From assembly GCA_910577325.1 (NCBI GenBank), contig CAJTMR010000001.1:273574-337573 (forward strand): a stretch of DNA of 64,000 nucleotides, in the 5' to 3' direction. The DNA is from an uncultured Parabacteroides sp. (GTDB lineage: Bacteria; Bacteroidota; Bacteroidia; Bacteroidales; Tannerellaceae). Position numbers and translations under genes: made by a program. The notes beneath the pieces are model-generated. The model ran no database searches. It was not told the origin of the DNA and saw only the letters and a list, made by a program, of their open reading frames with translations. How positions within the stretch are numbered: position 1 is the stretch's first letter; every line of letters starts with the position of its first letter. Positions 53,641 through 61,467 of this stretch are shown here, piece by piece.

Positions 53641-53649
53641 TACATTTGT

Positions 53650-53701
53650 AACCGCTTCTTCCTCTGTATGAAAATATTGAGAGGGAAAAAGCGGTTTTTT
53701 T
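53650..53701 (+). terminator. intrinsic terminator of the greA-HIT unit
   Basis: AACCGCTTCTTCCTCT and AGAGGGAAAAAGCGGTT form a long near-perfect stem followed by TTTTTTT (53695-53701). This is the strongest terminator in the region and closes the greA-HIT transcript. TACATTTG just before it (53641-53648) looks like a -7 element but would start RNA inside the stem. Confidence 0.75.
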
Positions 53702-53750
53702 GTAAAGATTCATTAGTGGTTTTTACTCATAAATTTGTTAACCTTGGAAG

Positions 53751-53784
53751 AAAGGCCCCCCTTGTGAAAGGATGGCCTTTTTTT
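53751..53784. terminator. second terminator, possibly bidirectional
   Basis: AAAGGCC (53751-53757) and GGCCTTT (53774-53780) pair and are followed by TTTT. It lies 41 bases from the end of the minus-strand GIN-domain gene and could terminate both that operon and any read-through from the greA side. Confidence 0.55.
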
Positions 53785-53824
53785 AAACACACAATTATGA
53801 CGTTCCCTGCTGGGGAAACTTTCT

Positions 53825-54556
53825 CTAATCAACTTTGGTTATGGAACCACTTCCGGCAATACTCTTTTCCTTTATCTTCGGGTTTCCTTTGTAGCGGATC
53901 GTTCCGTTTCCGGCTATTTGGGTGGATATTGCTTGGTTTGCGGTGATCTCGATGTGGGCACTTCCGGCTGTTTTGCAATTGAGCTCTTCGGTCTCTAAGT
54001 CGAACGCTTTAACCGTGCAGTTTCCGGCACTTTTGATATGCATCTTTTCTGTTTTGCCGCTTAGGTGGAAAGTACAGTTCCCGGCAGTTTTACAATCCAG
54101 ACGGGCGATCGTAATGTTCTCGGCCTTTATGGTTCCTCCACCGGCCGCTTTAATATCCAGTTTGTATCCGGTGAGTCCTTTGCCTAAGTCGCAATTGCCT
54201 CCGCCTGCCATTTCAAACTCTTTCAAGGAGGTCGAGTTGGTTGTCACAATAAAGCGAGTGGGGTTGATCCCGATATGTTTGTCCTGGGGATGGATAACCA
54301 ATTCTTTATTGTCGGATTTGATTTCCAGCAGTTCCATGATGTTCTGGTCTGTTTCGATTTTCAAATAGGGTGTGCTGTCCGATTGTGTATATTGGAGGTC
54401 GATGTTCTCTCCTCTGATTTCTATTTCATCGTAGTCCTCTATCTGAATTTCCTTGCTTATGACATTTCCGTTACCGGAAATCCGGTTGAGATGGCAGGAA
54501 CATAGAAGTCCTGCCATGAGTGTGAATGCCAATAGGAATGAATATGTCTTTTTCAT
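53825..54556 (-). CDS. GIN-domain (DUF2807) lipoprotein
   Basis: 243 residues, lipobox at LLCSC (Cys21). The mature protein is a right-handed beta-helix of the GIN/DUF2807 family: SGNGNVISKEIQIEDYDEIE, VTTNSTSLKEFEMAGGGNCD, LTGYKLDIKAAGGGTIKAEN, TAGNCTFHLSGKTEKMHIKS, AGNCTVKAFDLETEELNCKT with regular G-G-G/A-G-N turns, ending SIAGSGSITKVD. Such proteins are labelled head domains of putative autotransporter adhesins, but in Bacteroidales they usually sit, as here, behind pspC and padR-type genes, and a role in envelope stress is as likely. Third gene of the padR-pspC-GIN operon (16 bases after pspC). Confidence 0.88.
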   Translation of the reverse strand: MKKTYSFLLAFTLMAGLLCSCHLNRISGNGNVISKEIQIEDYDEIEIRGENIDLQYTQSDSTPYLKIETDQNIMELLEIKSDNKELVIHPQDKHIGINPTRFIVTTNSTSLKEFEMAGGGNCDLGKGLTGYKLDIKAAGGGTIKAENITIARLDCKTAGNCTFHLSGKTEKMHIKSAGNCTVKAFDLETEELNCKTAGSAHIEITANQAISTQIAGNGTIRYKGNPKIKEKSIAGSGSITKVD

Positions 54557-54572
54557 GATTATATGAAGAGTA

Positions 54573-55664
54573 TTATATGTTGAAGAAATTGTACCAAGGC
54601 AATGCGCTCCATCCGTTTATTCCGGTCTGATAGAAATAGATGACACACAGCGCTACAGATACGAGCCATAGGATCAGTAACGTCCATTTTGCCGTGTTGT
54701 GCAATGGCCGGGTTTTGAATAGTTGCATACAGATGGCATATACCAAAGCAAAGATAGGAATGCCGATCAGCAGGATGAAACCGATACATCCCGTGATAAC
54801 CGATGGAACAGGTGCTCCTGCTATTAGGTCGGCTCCGAATGGTGACAAGTGGTACAAGAAGTCTGTGCCTCCGGCGATAAGGGCAAAGATGACGACTATC
54901 AATATAAAGGCGAGGAGTAATAATGGCGGCAGCAGGATGATCCCGATCAGTATGGCCAGGAATTTGAGGATGAAACCTACCACACCGACAAACAAGTCCG
55001 CCAGTTTTTGCAGAAAATTTCTCGGCTTGTCGGAACTCATATAATCATTTACATTATTGCTAACCTTCTCGAAACCGCCCGTAACTGTTTTGCCTATGTT
55101 TTCGAGGGTGACGTTTTGTCCGCGCATCATCAGTTTGTCGGCCGCGGTCCGTGCCAACGGCATTACAAGCCATAATATGAGATATAAGATGATGATCGGT
55201 GCGTATGGAACGAAAAGCAGGATGATCATGGCCAGGCGTACGGCTGTCACGTCCCATCCTGTATAAGCGGCGATGCCGCCGGCTACGCCTCCCAATACCC
55301 GGTTGTCCGGATCGCGCATCAGCTTTTTCGGGCCTTTGGGTATTTCCTCTTCCTGGAAAGCTTGTGCCTTGGCTTCTTCCTTATATTCTTTTTCTTCTTC
55401 CCCTTCGAACAATTCTTCCGGTTTGCCCATGCGCTTGATCACATCTTCGACATGTTCAATTGTGATCACTTCATGGCCCAGCCGTACCCGTTCGTTGAAC
55501 AATTCGGAGATACGCATTTCAAAATCGTTCATGATTTCTTCTGAACCTTCTTCCTTGCGGAAGTGAATACGGAGGTTTGCCAGATATTTGTCAAGCAGTT
55601 GGTATGCATCTTCGTCAATGTGGAAAACAGTTCCTCCCAAATTGACTGTCAGTGTCTTCTTCAT
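54573..55664 (-). CDS. PspC-domain inner membrane protein
   Basis: 363 residues. An N-terminal soluble part (about 1-105) has KTLTVNLGGTVFHIDEDAYQ, then a helical region ending KRMGKPEELFEGEEEKEYKE. The PspC domain follows: LMRDPDNRVLGGVAGGIAAY, then a membrane segment MIILLFVPYAPIIILYLILW. Several further membrane helices occur at about 225-270, 290-312 and 330-350. In enterobacteria PspC senses envelope stress and signals to the phage-shock system; in Bacteroidetes the same domain is fused to an N-terminal region and linked to PadR regulators and GIN lipoproteins, without a known effector. It starts 12 bases after padR. No pspA homologue is in the window. Confidence 0.88.
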   Translation of the reverse strand: MKKTLTVNLGGTVFHIDEDAYQLLDKYLANLRIHFRKEEGSEEIMNDFEMRISELFNERVRLGHEVITIEHVEDVIKRMGKPEELFEGEEEKEYKEEAKAQAFQEEEIPKGPKKLMRDPDNRVLGGVAGGIAAYTGWDVTAVRLAMIILLFVPYAPIIILYLILWLVMPLARTAADKLMMRGQNVTLENIGKTVTGGFEKVSNNVNDYMSSDKPRNFLQKLADLFVGVVGFILKFLAILIGIILLPPLLLLAFILIVVIFALIAGGTDFLYHLSPFGADLIAGAPVPSVITGCIGFILLIGIPIFALVYAICMQLFKTRPLHNTAKWTLLILWLVSVALCVIYFYQTGINGWSALPWYNFFNI

Positions 55665-55676
55665 TGTTTTCTGATT

Positions 55677-56003
55677 TTAATTGTTTCTGATGTGGTTTAT
55701 TGTATTGTTCAGTTCTTGCCAGGATGTCTCCAGTTCCCCAAGGAATTCTTCTCCTTTCGATGTGAGCTGGTAATACTTGCGAGGCGGTCCTTGAGTAGAT
55801 TCTATCCACTGGTAACTTAACAATTCGCTGTTTTTTAATCTTGTCAACAGAGGATATAGAGTACCTTCCACTACAATCAATTTAGCTTCCTGTAACTTCT
55901 GGATAATGTCAGAGGTGTACGCCGGCTCTTTTTTAAGGAGCAATAGAATACAATATTCCAATGTCCCCTTCCTCATTTGTGATTTTACGTTCTCTGCATT
56001 CAT
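55677..56003 (-). CDS. PadR family transcriptional regulator
   Basis: 108 residues, a single winged-helix domain: MRKGTLEYCILLLLKKEPAY, TSDIIQKLQEAKLIVVEGTL YPLLTRLKNSELLSYQW, with the conserved Y-P-L-L-x-R-L-K recognition segment and the Tyr/Glu cluster GPPRKYYQLTSKGEEFL. Short PadR proteins of this kind (PadR-s1) bind palindromes with the form ATGT-N8-ACAT near their own promoter. Upstream bases 56004-56060 contain ATGT and ACAT blocks (ATATATGTATTACC and ATGCAATACATG), which may be such sites. First gene of the padR-pspC-GIN operon, and so likely its autorepressor. Confidence 0.9.
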   Translation of the reverse strand: MNAENVKSQMRKGTLEYCILLLLKKEPAYTSDIIQKLQEAKLIVVEGTLYPLLTRLKNSELLSYQWIESTQGPPRKYYQLTSKGEEFLGELETSWQELNNTINHIRNN

Positions 56004-56190
56004 TTTTATTTTGTTTTATGGCACAAATATATGTATTACCTATGTACTATGCAATACATGCTACCATGTTTATTCTAATTTAACATTGATATTGCACAAA
56101 TCTGGCGTTTTTGTGTAAAAAAGAGGTTAATCTCATGACAAATAGAATAGAAAACCGTACTTTTGCAGAGTCAATTCAAAACAAAGAATT

Positions 56191-58011
56191 ATGATTTATT
56201 ACCATTATGCTGAGTTAGTTCATCGACAAGCAGAAAAATATGGTTCCCGTACGGCATTGAAGTATCGCGATAATGTAACTGGGAAATGGTTAAAGATATC
56301 TTGGAAGGAATTCTCTGAAAAAGTGTTGCTTACGGCTAAGGCTATGGCCGAATTCGGGATAGGAGTGCAGGAGAATATTGGGCTTTATTCGCAGAATATG
56401 CCACAATGTTTTTATACGGATTTCGGGGCATATGCGAACCGGGCAGTCTCTATTCCGATGTATGCGACGAATTCTCCGGGACAGATCGAGTATATAATTA
56501 ATGATGCCCATATACATACTTTGTTTGTTGGCGAACAGTTGCAGTATAATAATGCATTCAAGGTGCAGAAAGATTCTCAATACCTGAAACGCTTGGTAGT
56601 GTTTGATCCGGCTGTTAAGTTGAACCCGGAAGACAAGACTTCGATTTATTTTGACGATTTCCTACGGTTGGGTGATAATGCGCATGCCGAGACAACGATA
56701 AAGATCCGTATGAACGAGGCGACACCGGAAGACTTGGCTACCATAATCTACACTTCCGGAACGACCGGCGAGTCAAAAGGGGTCATGCTCCATCATTCCA
56801 ACTATTTGGAAGCCATGCGTATCCATGATATCCGTTTGCCGATGGTGACGGATAAGGATCTTTCCATGTGTTTCTTGCCACTGACTCATATTTTTGAAAA
56901 GGCTTGGTCTTATTATTGCTTCCATAAGGGAATGACGGTTGCGATCAACCAAGATCCTAAAATGATTCAGAAGACATTGCCGGAGGTGCATCCTACATTG
57001 ATGTGTAACGTCCCCCGTTTTTGGGAGAAAGTTTATGCCGGTGTGCATGAAAAGATTAACTCGTCGTCTCCTGCCATGAAGAAAATCTTTTTGGATGCTA
57101 TCGAGACCGGGCGCAAGTATAACTTGGAATATAAGAATAAAGGGATTCCGGCTCCTTTCGGGTTGAAACTGAAGTTTGAAATGTATGATAAGACCGTTTT
57201 CAATTTGTTGAAACGAGTGCTGGGAATCGAACGCGGCCGTCTTTTTCCGGTGGCCGGTGCGCCGCTTTCGGATGCGGTCAATGAGTTTTTGCAGTCTGTC
57301 AATATACCGATTGTGTATGGGTACGGTTTGAGCGAGACGACGGCGACCGTTTGCTTCTATCCTGAAATCGGATTCCAGTTCGGTTCGATCGGTGAAGTCA
57401 TGCCGGATGTACAGGTACGGATCGATCCGCAGAATAACGAAATTCAGGTAAAAGGTAAGACTGTGATGTCCGGTTACTATAATAAGCCGGCTGAGAATGA
57501 AAAGGCGTTTACCGAGGACGGCTATTTCCGTACGGGGGATGCCGGGCGGATGGAAGGAAACACGTTGTTCTTTACTGAACGTATCAAGGATTTGTATAAG
57601 ACATCGAACGGCAAATACATCGCTCCGCAAGCGATTGAAATGGTTATGAGCGGTGACCAATATATCGAACAGATTGCAGTTATCGGTGACCAGCGCAAGT
57701 TTGTTAGCGCGTTGATCGTTCCCGCTTATCCGCTGCTGGAGAAATATGCTGAAGAAAAGGGATTGGTTGCCGGTAGCCGGGAAGAACTTGTCCGGAATAA
57801 GGAAATCCTTCGTCTACTCGAGATACATATAGAGGAAAATCAGAAGAATCTGGCTTCATATGAGAAGATCAAGCGTTTCATTTTGTTGCCCGAACCTTTT
57901 GCGATGGGGTGTGAACTGACGGATACGCTTAAGCTCCGCCGTTCGGTCATCTTGAAGAAATATGCGGATTTGATCGAAAAGATGTATGAAGAAACTGCGA
58001 ATCCCTCTTGA
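56191..58011 (+). CDS. long-chain acyl-CoA synthetase (AMP-forming)
   Basis: 606 residues of the ANL adenylate-forming superfamily, FadD15-like. It activates fatty acids with ATP and CoA through an acyl-adenylate, at the cytoplasmic face of the membrane. Visible motifs: the P-loop TIIYTSGTTGESKGVMLHHS (about residues 185-205), the A5-type YGYGLSETTATVC, FRTGDAGRMEGN with the ribose-binding Asp, and IKDLYKTSNGKYIAPQAIE with the C-terminal Lys region. The family-specific PLSHIFEK-type motif is PLTHIFEKAWSYYCF. TACTTTTG at 56158-56165 is a likely -7 element, leaving a leader of about 18 bases. Monocistronic; a palindromic repeat element follows it. Confidence 0.92.
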   Translation: MIYYHYAELVHRQAEKYGSRTALKYRDNVTGKWLKISWKEFSEKVLLTAKAMAEFGIGVQENIGLYSQNMPQCFYTDFGAYANRAVSIPMYATNSPGQIEYIINDAHIHTLFVGEQLQYNNAFKVQKDSQYLKRLVVFDPAVKLNPEDKTSIYFDDFLRLGDNAHAETTIKIRMNEATPEDLATIIYTSGTTGESKGVMLHHSNYLEAMRIHDIRLPMVTDKDLSMCFLPLTHIFEKAWSYYCFHKGMTVAINQDPKMIQKTLPEVHPTLMCNVPRFWEKVYAGVHEKINSSSPAMKKIFLDAIETGRKYNLEYKNKGIPAPFGLKLKFEMYDKTVFNLLKRVLGIERGRLFPVAGAPLSDAVNEFLQSVNIPIVYGYGLSETTATVCFYPEIGFQFGSIGEVMPDVQVRIDPQNNEIQVKGKTVMSGYYNKPAENEKAFTEDGYFRTGDAGRMEGNTLFFTERIKDLYKTSNGKYIAPQAIEMVMSGDQYIEQIAVIGDQRKFVSALIVPAYPLLEKYAEEKGLVAGSREELVRNKEILRLLEIHIEENQKNLASYEKIKRFILLPEPFAMGCELTDTLKLRRSVILKKYADLIEKMYEETANPS

Positions 58012-58080
58012 TCGTTTTATGGAAGTCATTTGTTGTTTATTTTGTTTTCCTTTCTTTGGATATTATCGTACGATTTCCAA

Positions 58081-58378
58081 ATTTTGGTGCGGTTGTCCTG
58101 TCGTCGGGCAGGGCATCGCATCGCACCAAAAATCATAAAGCGTCCATCTGTTTTCGTCACCGATACGAACTAACTACATAAATGTTTTTGCCAAAACAAC
58201 TATCATACTATCATATTTGTATGTATATTATTTAAAACTAATGTGTTATGGCATTATTGTGAAACAGGAGTTAACAGCCGAATGTGATAGTATGATAGTT
58301 GGTTTGCGAAATTTTCATGAGAGAAGAGAAGCGGTTCCGGATAGCAATTTTTGGTGCGCTTGCCCTGTGTCGTCGGGC
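58081..58378. mobile_element. palindromic MITE-like repeat element
   Basis: The core, 58122-58358 (237 bases), has perfect 12-base terminal inverted repeats CGCACCAAAAAT / ATTTTTGGTGCG. It also has an inner perfect 17-base inverted repeat, CAACTATCATACTATCA (58197-58213) and its complement at 58285-58301. Outside the left end, 58081-58109 (ATTTTGGTGCGG...CGTCGGGC) repeats in direct orientation the right end 58347-58378. No transposase is encoded. A second partial copy of the left 78 bases stands at 41762-41839. The two copies agree in long blocks such as GTTTTTGCCAAAACAACT. Structure fits a non-autonomous transposable element or a REP/BIME-like repeat. Confidence 0.6.
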
Positions 58379-58446
58379 TTTTGTCATTTTAATAGTCAGG
58401 AAAATTGAGTATCTTTGTCGGACAAATTTAAAAAAACAAGATTTTT

Positions 58447-59572
58447 ATGATCACATCAGACCAACTACACAATGTGTTGGAGCGCGAGCAAGCGCTGAGG
58501 GGGTATCTTTGACATAGATGGTAAGACCATCCAGTTGGAGGAAGAAGAGTTACGCACTCATGATCCCGGTTTCTGGGAAGACGCCAAACGGGCAGAAGTC
58601 CAGATGAAGAAAGTAAAAGAACTGAAAAAGTGGATCGAGCTTTACAACGAGGTCCATGCTGCTGCGGAAGAATTGCAGTTGGCTTATGAATATGTAAAAG
58701 AAGGGATCGTCAGCGAAGAAGAAATTGACGAGGCTTACAGCAAAGCCATCCAGTTGGTGGAAAGTTTGGAATTTCGTAATATGTTGCGCCAGGAAGCCGA
58801 CCAGATGAGTTGTGTGTTGAAGATCAATTCCGGTGCTGGCGGTACGGAAAGCCAGGACTGGGCTTCTATGTTGCTCCGTATGTACACACGCTGGGCGGAG
58901 GCAAATGGATATAAGATTTCCGTAGCCAACTATCAGGAAGGAGATGAGGCTGGTATTAAAACAGCGACCCTCAATATCGAAGGGGATTATGCTTACGGAT
59001 ATTTAAAGGGCGAAAATGGCGTGCATCGTCTGGTACGTGTGTCTCCTTATAACGCGCAAGGCAAGCGAATGACTTCATTTGCTTCTGTCTTTGTGACCCC
59101 ATTGGTCGACGATACGATCGAGGTGAAAATCGACCAGGCGGCCATCTCTTGGGATACGTTTCGTTCGGGAGGCGCCGGTGGTCAGAACGTGAACAAGGTG
59201 GAGTCCGGTGTACGTCTGCGCTATCAGTTTAAAGATCCTTATACCGGTGAAGAAGAAGAAATCCTGATAGAGAATACGGAAACTCGTGACCAACCTAAGA
59301 ACCGCGAGAATGCGATGCGACAGTTGCGTTCAATTTTGTACGATAAGGAATTGCAACATCGTATGGAAGAGCAGGCAAAGGTGGAAGCCGGAAAGAAAAA
59401 GATCGAATGGGGTTCCCAAATTCGTAGCTACGTGTTCGACGATCGCCGGGTGAAAGACCATCGTACCAATTTCCAGACATCCGATGTCAACGGTGTGATG
59501 GACGGCAAAATCGATGATTTCATCAAGGCTTACCTGATGGAATTCGGCGCAGAGGAATCTGCTGGAAAGTAA
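58447..59572 (+). CDS. prfB: peptide chain release factor 2, programmed +1 frameshift
   Basis: RF2 ends translation at UGA and UAA. The ATG at 58447 opens 21 codons ending CTT (58507-58509), then TGA (58510-58512). Skipping base 58510 brings the ribosome into the main frame (GAC at 58511), so the product is 374 residues, join of 58447-58509 and 58511-59572. The slip site AGGGGGTATCTTTGAC is identical to the classical one: an internal Shine-Dalgarno AGGGGG and a CUU-UGA-C slippery stop, which lets low RF2 levels raise RF2 synthesis. The GGQ peptidyl-hydrolysis motif is in GGAGGQNVNK, with the SPYNAQGKRMTSFASVFV block before it. -7-like element TATCTTTG at 58410-58417. Confidence 0.96.
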
Positions 59573-59649
59573 GTTTTCTACATTAACATTTGCATATCTC
59601 GATTATAAGTCGTAATATTGCATCCGATTTCAGAGCTATGCTCTGAACA

Positions 59650-59723
59650 GGTCCTATAGCTCAGTTGGTTAGAGCACCTGACTCATAATCAGGGAGTCCT
59701 TGGTTCAAGCCCAAGTGGGACCA
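59650..59723 (+). tRNA. tRNA with CAT anticodon (Met, or Ile2)
   Basis: A 74-base cloverleaf: acceptor GGTCCTA / TGGGACC, D-arm AGCTCAGTTGGTTAGAGC, anticodon stem CTGA / TCAG with loop CTCATAA and anticodon CAT at 59684-59686, and T-arm with GGTTCAAGCC. The 3' CCA is not encoded in full. CAT can be elongator Met or, if lysidine-modified, Ile2; the sequence lacks initiator features (no unpaired 1-72 base pair, no GGG/CCC anticodon stem), and I cannot separate the other two by eye. Confidence 0.93.
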
Positions 59724-59724
59724 C

Positions 59725-59772
59725 AAAATAAAAATCCGCTTATAATTTATGTTATAAGCGGATTTTTATTTT
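59725..59772. terminator. 21-bp perfect hairpin terminator after the tRNA
   Basis: Arms 59725-59745 (AAAATAAAAATCCGCTTATAA) and 59752-59772 are perfectly complementary with a 6-base loop. The outer A/T tracts make it work in both directions: it ends the tRNA transcript on the plus strand and the MFS gene, which stops at 59834, on the minus strand. Confidence 0.85.
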
Positions 59773-59833
59773 AATGTTGAAAAGGGATTCTTTACTCCCT
59801 TTTATCTTATAAACGATATATTCTGAACTTTAA

Positions 59834-61276
59834 TTATTTCAGAACGATCACTTTATATTTCGGAACCAAGATCTTCATGATGATCCAGCCGATCAAATAA
59901 GCGACAGCGCATACGCAGAAGATAATGAAATAACCGGCTGGCTTGCCAGTGAAGCCCATAAATGCCATCTGGGTTGTATCTGCATAGACAAATAGATTGC
60001 CGGCCACTTTCTGTAAGATCATGGAGCCGACGCCACCGGCCATGCCACCTATACCTGTGACGGTTGCAATAGCCGACTTCGGGAACATATCACCGACGGT
60101 CGAGAAAATATTGGCAGACCATGATTGGTGGGCTGCACCACCGATGCCGATCATGATGACTGGGAACCACGGGGAAATCGTACCGAGCGGTTGTGCCAAC
60201 AGTACCAGCAACGGGAAGAAAGCAAAAATCAACATTGCTTTCATACGGGCGGCATACGGGTTCATTCCACTTCGGTTAATAAAGATCGTCGGTAGTTTAC
60301 CTCCGTAGATAGACAACATCGTGATGGCATACAAGGTAAAGATCAACCCCATGCCCAACGGATCGGAAGTCTTGATGCCGAACTGCGTGTTCAGATAAGA
60401 AGGAGTCCAGAAAAGGAAGAACCACCAAACCCCGTCCGTCATGAATTTGCCGACAACAAAAGCCCAAGTCTGTTTAAACGTAAAACATTGGAGGAAGCCG
60501 ATCTTCTTTTCCTGTTCCTCTTCAACGGCGACAACGTCTTTTTCGTTCTTGTCCTGTTCGATATACTCCAACTCGGCTTCGTTCACATGTTTGCTCCTTT
60601 CCGGAGTCGTGTACATGAATACCCACAAGCCCATCCAGACAAAACCGAGCGCGCCGATCACGATAAAGGCCATTTCCCAACCCCAGGCTTTTGCCAACAA
60701 GGGAATAGAGATAGGAGCGACCAAAGCACCGATAGAAGCACCGGCATTGAAGATTGAAGTCGCATAGGCACGGTCCTTTTTCGGGAAGTATTCAGCCGTG
60801 ACCTTGATGGCTGCTGGAAAGTTACCCGCTTCACCCAATGCCAGAATACAACGGGCGGCCAAGAAGAAATACATGCTCACGGTTGCCAATATCACGACAA
60901 CATCTCCTGTTGCCGCAACCAGTTCCGCTGCACTATTCATACCGACATAATGTTCGGTTGCAATACCGCAACCGGCATGGAGACAGGCTCCGAACGACCA
61001 AACACCGATAGCCCAAAGATATCCTTTCTTCGTGCCCATCCAGTCTATGAAACGGCCGGCAAACAACATGCAGATCGCGTATACAATTGAGAAGACTGAT
61101 GTTATCGTACCGTAGTGAGACTCGTCCCAATGGAACTCCGGTTTGATAAATTCATCCCAGGTCAAAGAAAGAACCTGGCGATCGAGGTAATTCACTGTTG
61201 TTGCGAAAAATAACATTGCACAGATTGTCCATCTGTAATTTGTCATTTTTTCATTTGCTTTTTGAAATGTGTTCAT
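59834..61276 (-). CDS. MFS transporter, ACS family, hexuronate (ExuT)-like
   Basis: 480 residues from the ATG at 61276 (MNTFQKANEKMTNYRWTICA), chosen because the predicted promoter (-7 at 61314-61307) places transcription start near 61300, leaving no leader for the earlier ATG at 61297. Twelve membrane helices in two halves are split by a charged loop (YIEQDKNEKDVVAVEEEQEK). Typical of the anion:cation symporter family are NYLDRQVLSLTWDEF after helix 1, the D-W-M-G-T-K-K-G-Y-L-W motif A in loop 2-3, CILALGEAGNFPAAIKVTAE, and SIFNAGASIGALVAPISIPL. ExuT and GarP-like carriers with these features bring hexuronates or hexarates in with protons. It is divergent from the esterase fusion at 61468 and may supply uronate to the uxaBA enzymes; the substrate is inferred. 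Confidence 0.87.
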   Translation of the reverse strand: MNTFQKANEKMTNYRWTICAMLFFATTVNYLDRQVLSLTWDEFIKPEFHWDESHYGTITSVFSIVYAICMLFAGRFIDWMGTKKGYLWAIGVWSFGACLHAGCGIATEHYVGMNSAAELVAATGDVVVILATVSMYFFLAARCILALGEAGNFPAAIKVTAEYFPKKDRAYATSIFNAGASIGALVAPISIPLLAKAWGWEMAFIVIGALGFVWMGLWVFMYTTPERSKHVNEAELEYIEQDKNEKDVVAVEEEQEKKIGFLQCFTFKQTWAFVVGKFMTDGVWWFFLFWTPSYLNTQFGIKTSDPLGMGLIFTLYAITMLSIYGGKLPTIFINRSGMNPYAARMKAMLIFAFFPLLVLLAQPLGTISPWFPVIMIGIGGAAHQSWSANIFSTVGDMFPKSAIATVTGIGGMAGGVGSMILQKVAGNLFVYADTTQMAFMGFTGKPAGYFIIFCVCAVAYLIGWIIMKILVPKYKVIVLK

Positions 61277-61306
61277 GATATTATATTCGTTTTTCATAAT
61301 GCGCAG

Positions 61307-61339
61307 CAAATATAAGGCATTTTTTTTGTTATACACAAG
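61307..61339 (-). promoter_or_regulatory. putative promoter of the MFS gene
   Basis: Minus strand: CTTG (61339-61336), 21-base spacer, TATATTTG (61314-61307). One mismatch from the -33 consensus TTTG. It decides the start codon of the MFS gene in favour of 61276. Confidence 0.6.
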
Positions 61340-61408
61340 TTTTGTGTGTGCGAATACACGAAGTATTTTATTTCTTTCACATCCTGGCTCTAATAATCGT
61401 TTTTTTGA

Positions 61409-61440
61409 TTTGCATAAGATAAGCATTTTATGTACGTTTG
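61409..61440 (+). promoter_or_regulatory. Bacteroidetes promoter of the hydrolase fusion gene
   Basis: TTTG (61409-61412), 20-base spacer, TACGTTTG (61433-61440): exact consensus. Because the -7 element covers the TTG at 61438, that codon cannot be the start; the ATG at 61468 is used, with a leader of about 20 bases. Confidence 0.75.
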
Positions 61441-61467
61441 TCTCTCCAATGTAAAATTATAAATACC

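Noticed and set aside
53641..53648. TACATTTG as promoter of a small RNA
   Set aside because: The start would lie inside the following terminator stem and there is no good -33 element.
53638..53946. 102-codon frame across the terminator region
   Set aside because: It crosses two intrinsic terminators and the end of the GIN gene.
58217..58517. Short frames inside the palindromic element, and a start for prfB within them
   Set aside because: They only read the inverted repeats; prfB initiation is at 58447 with the frameshift.
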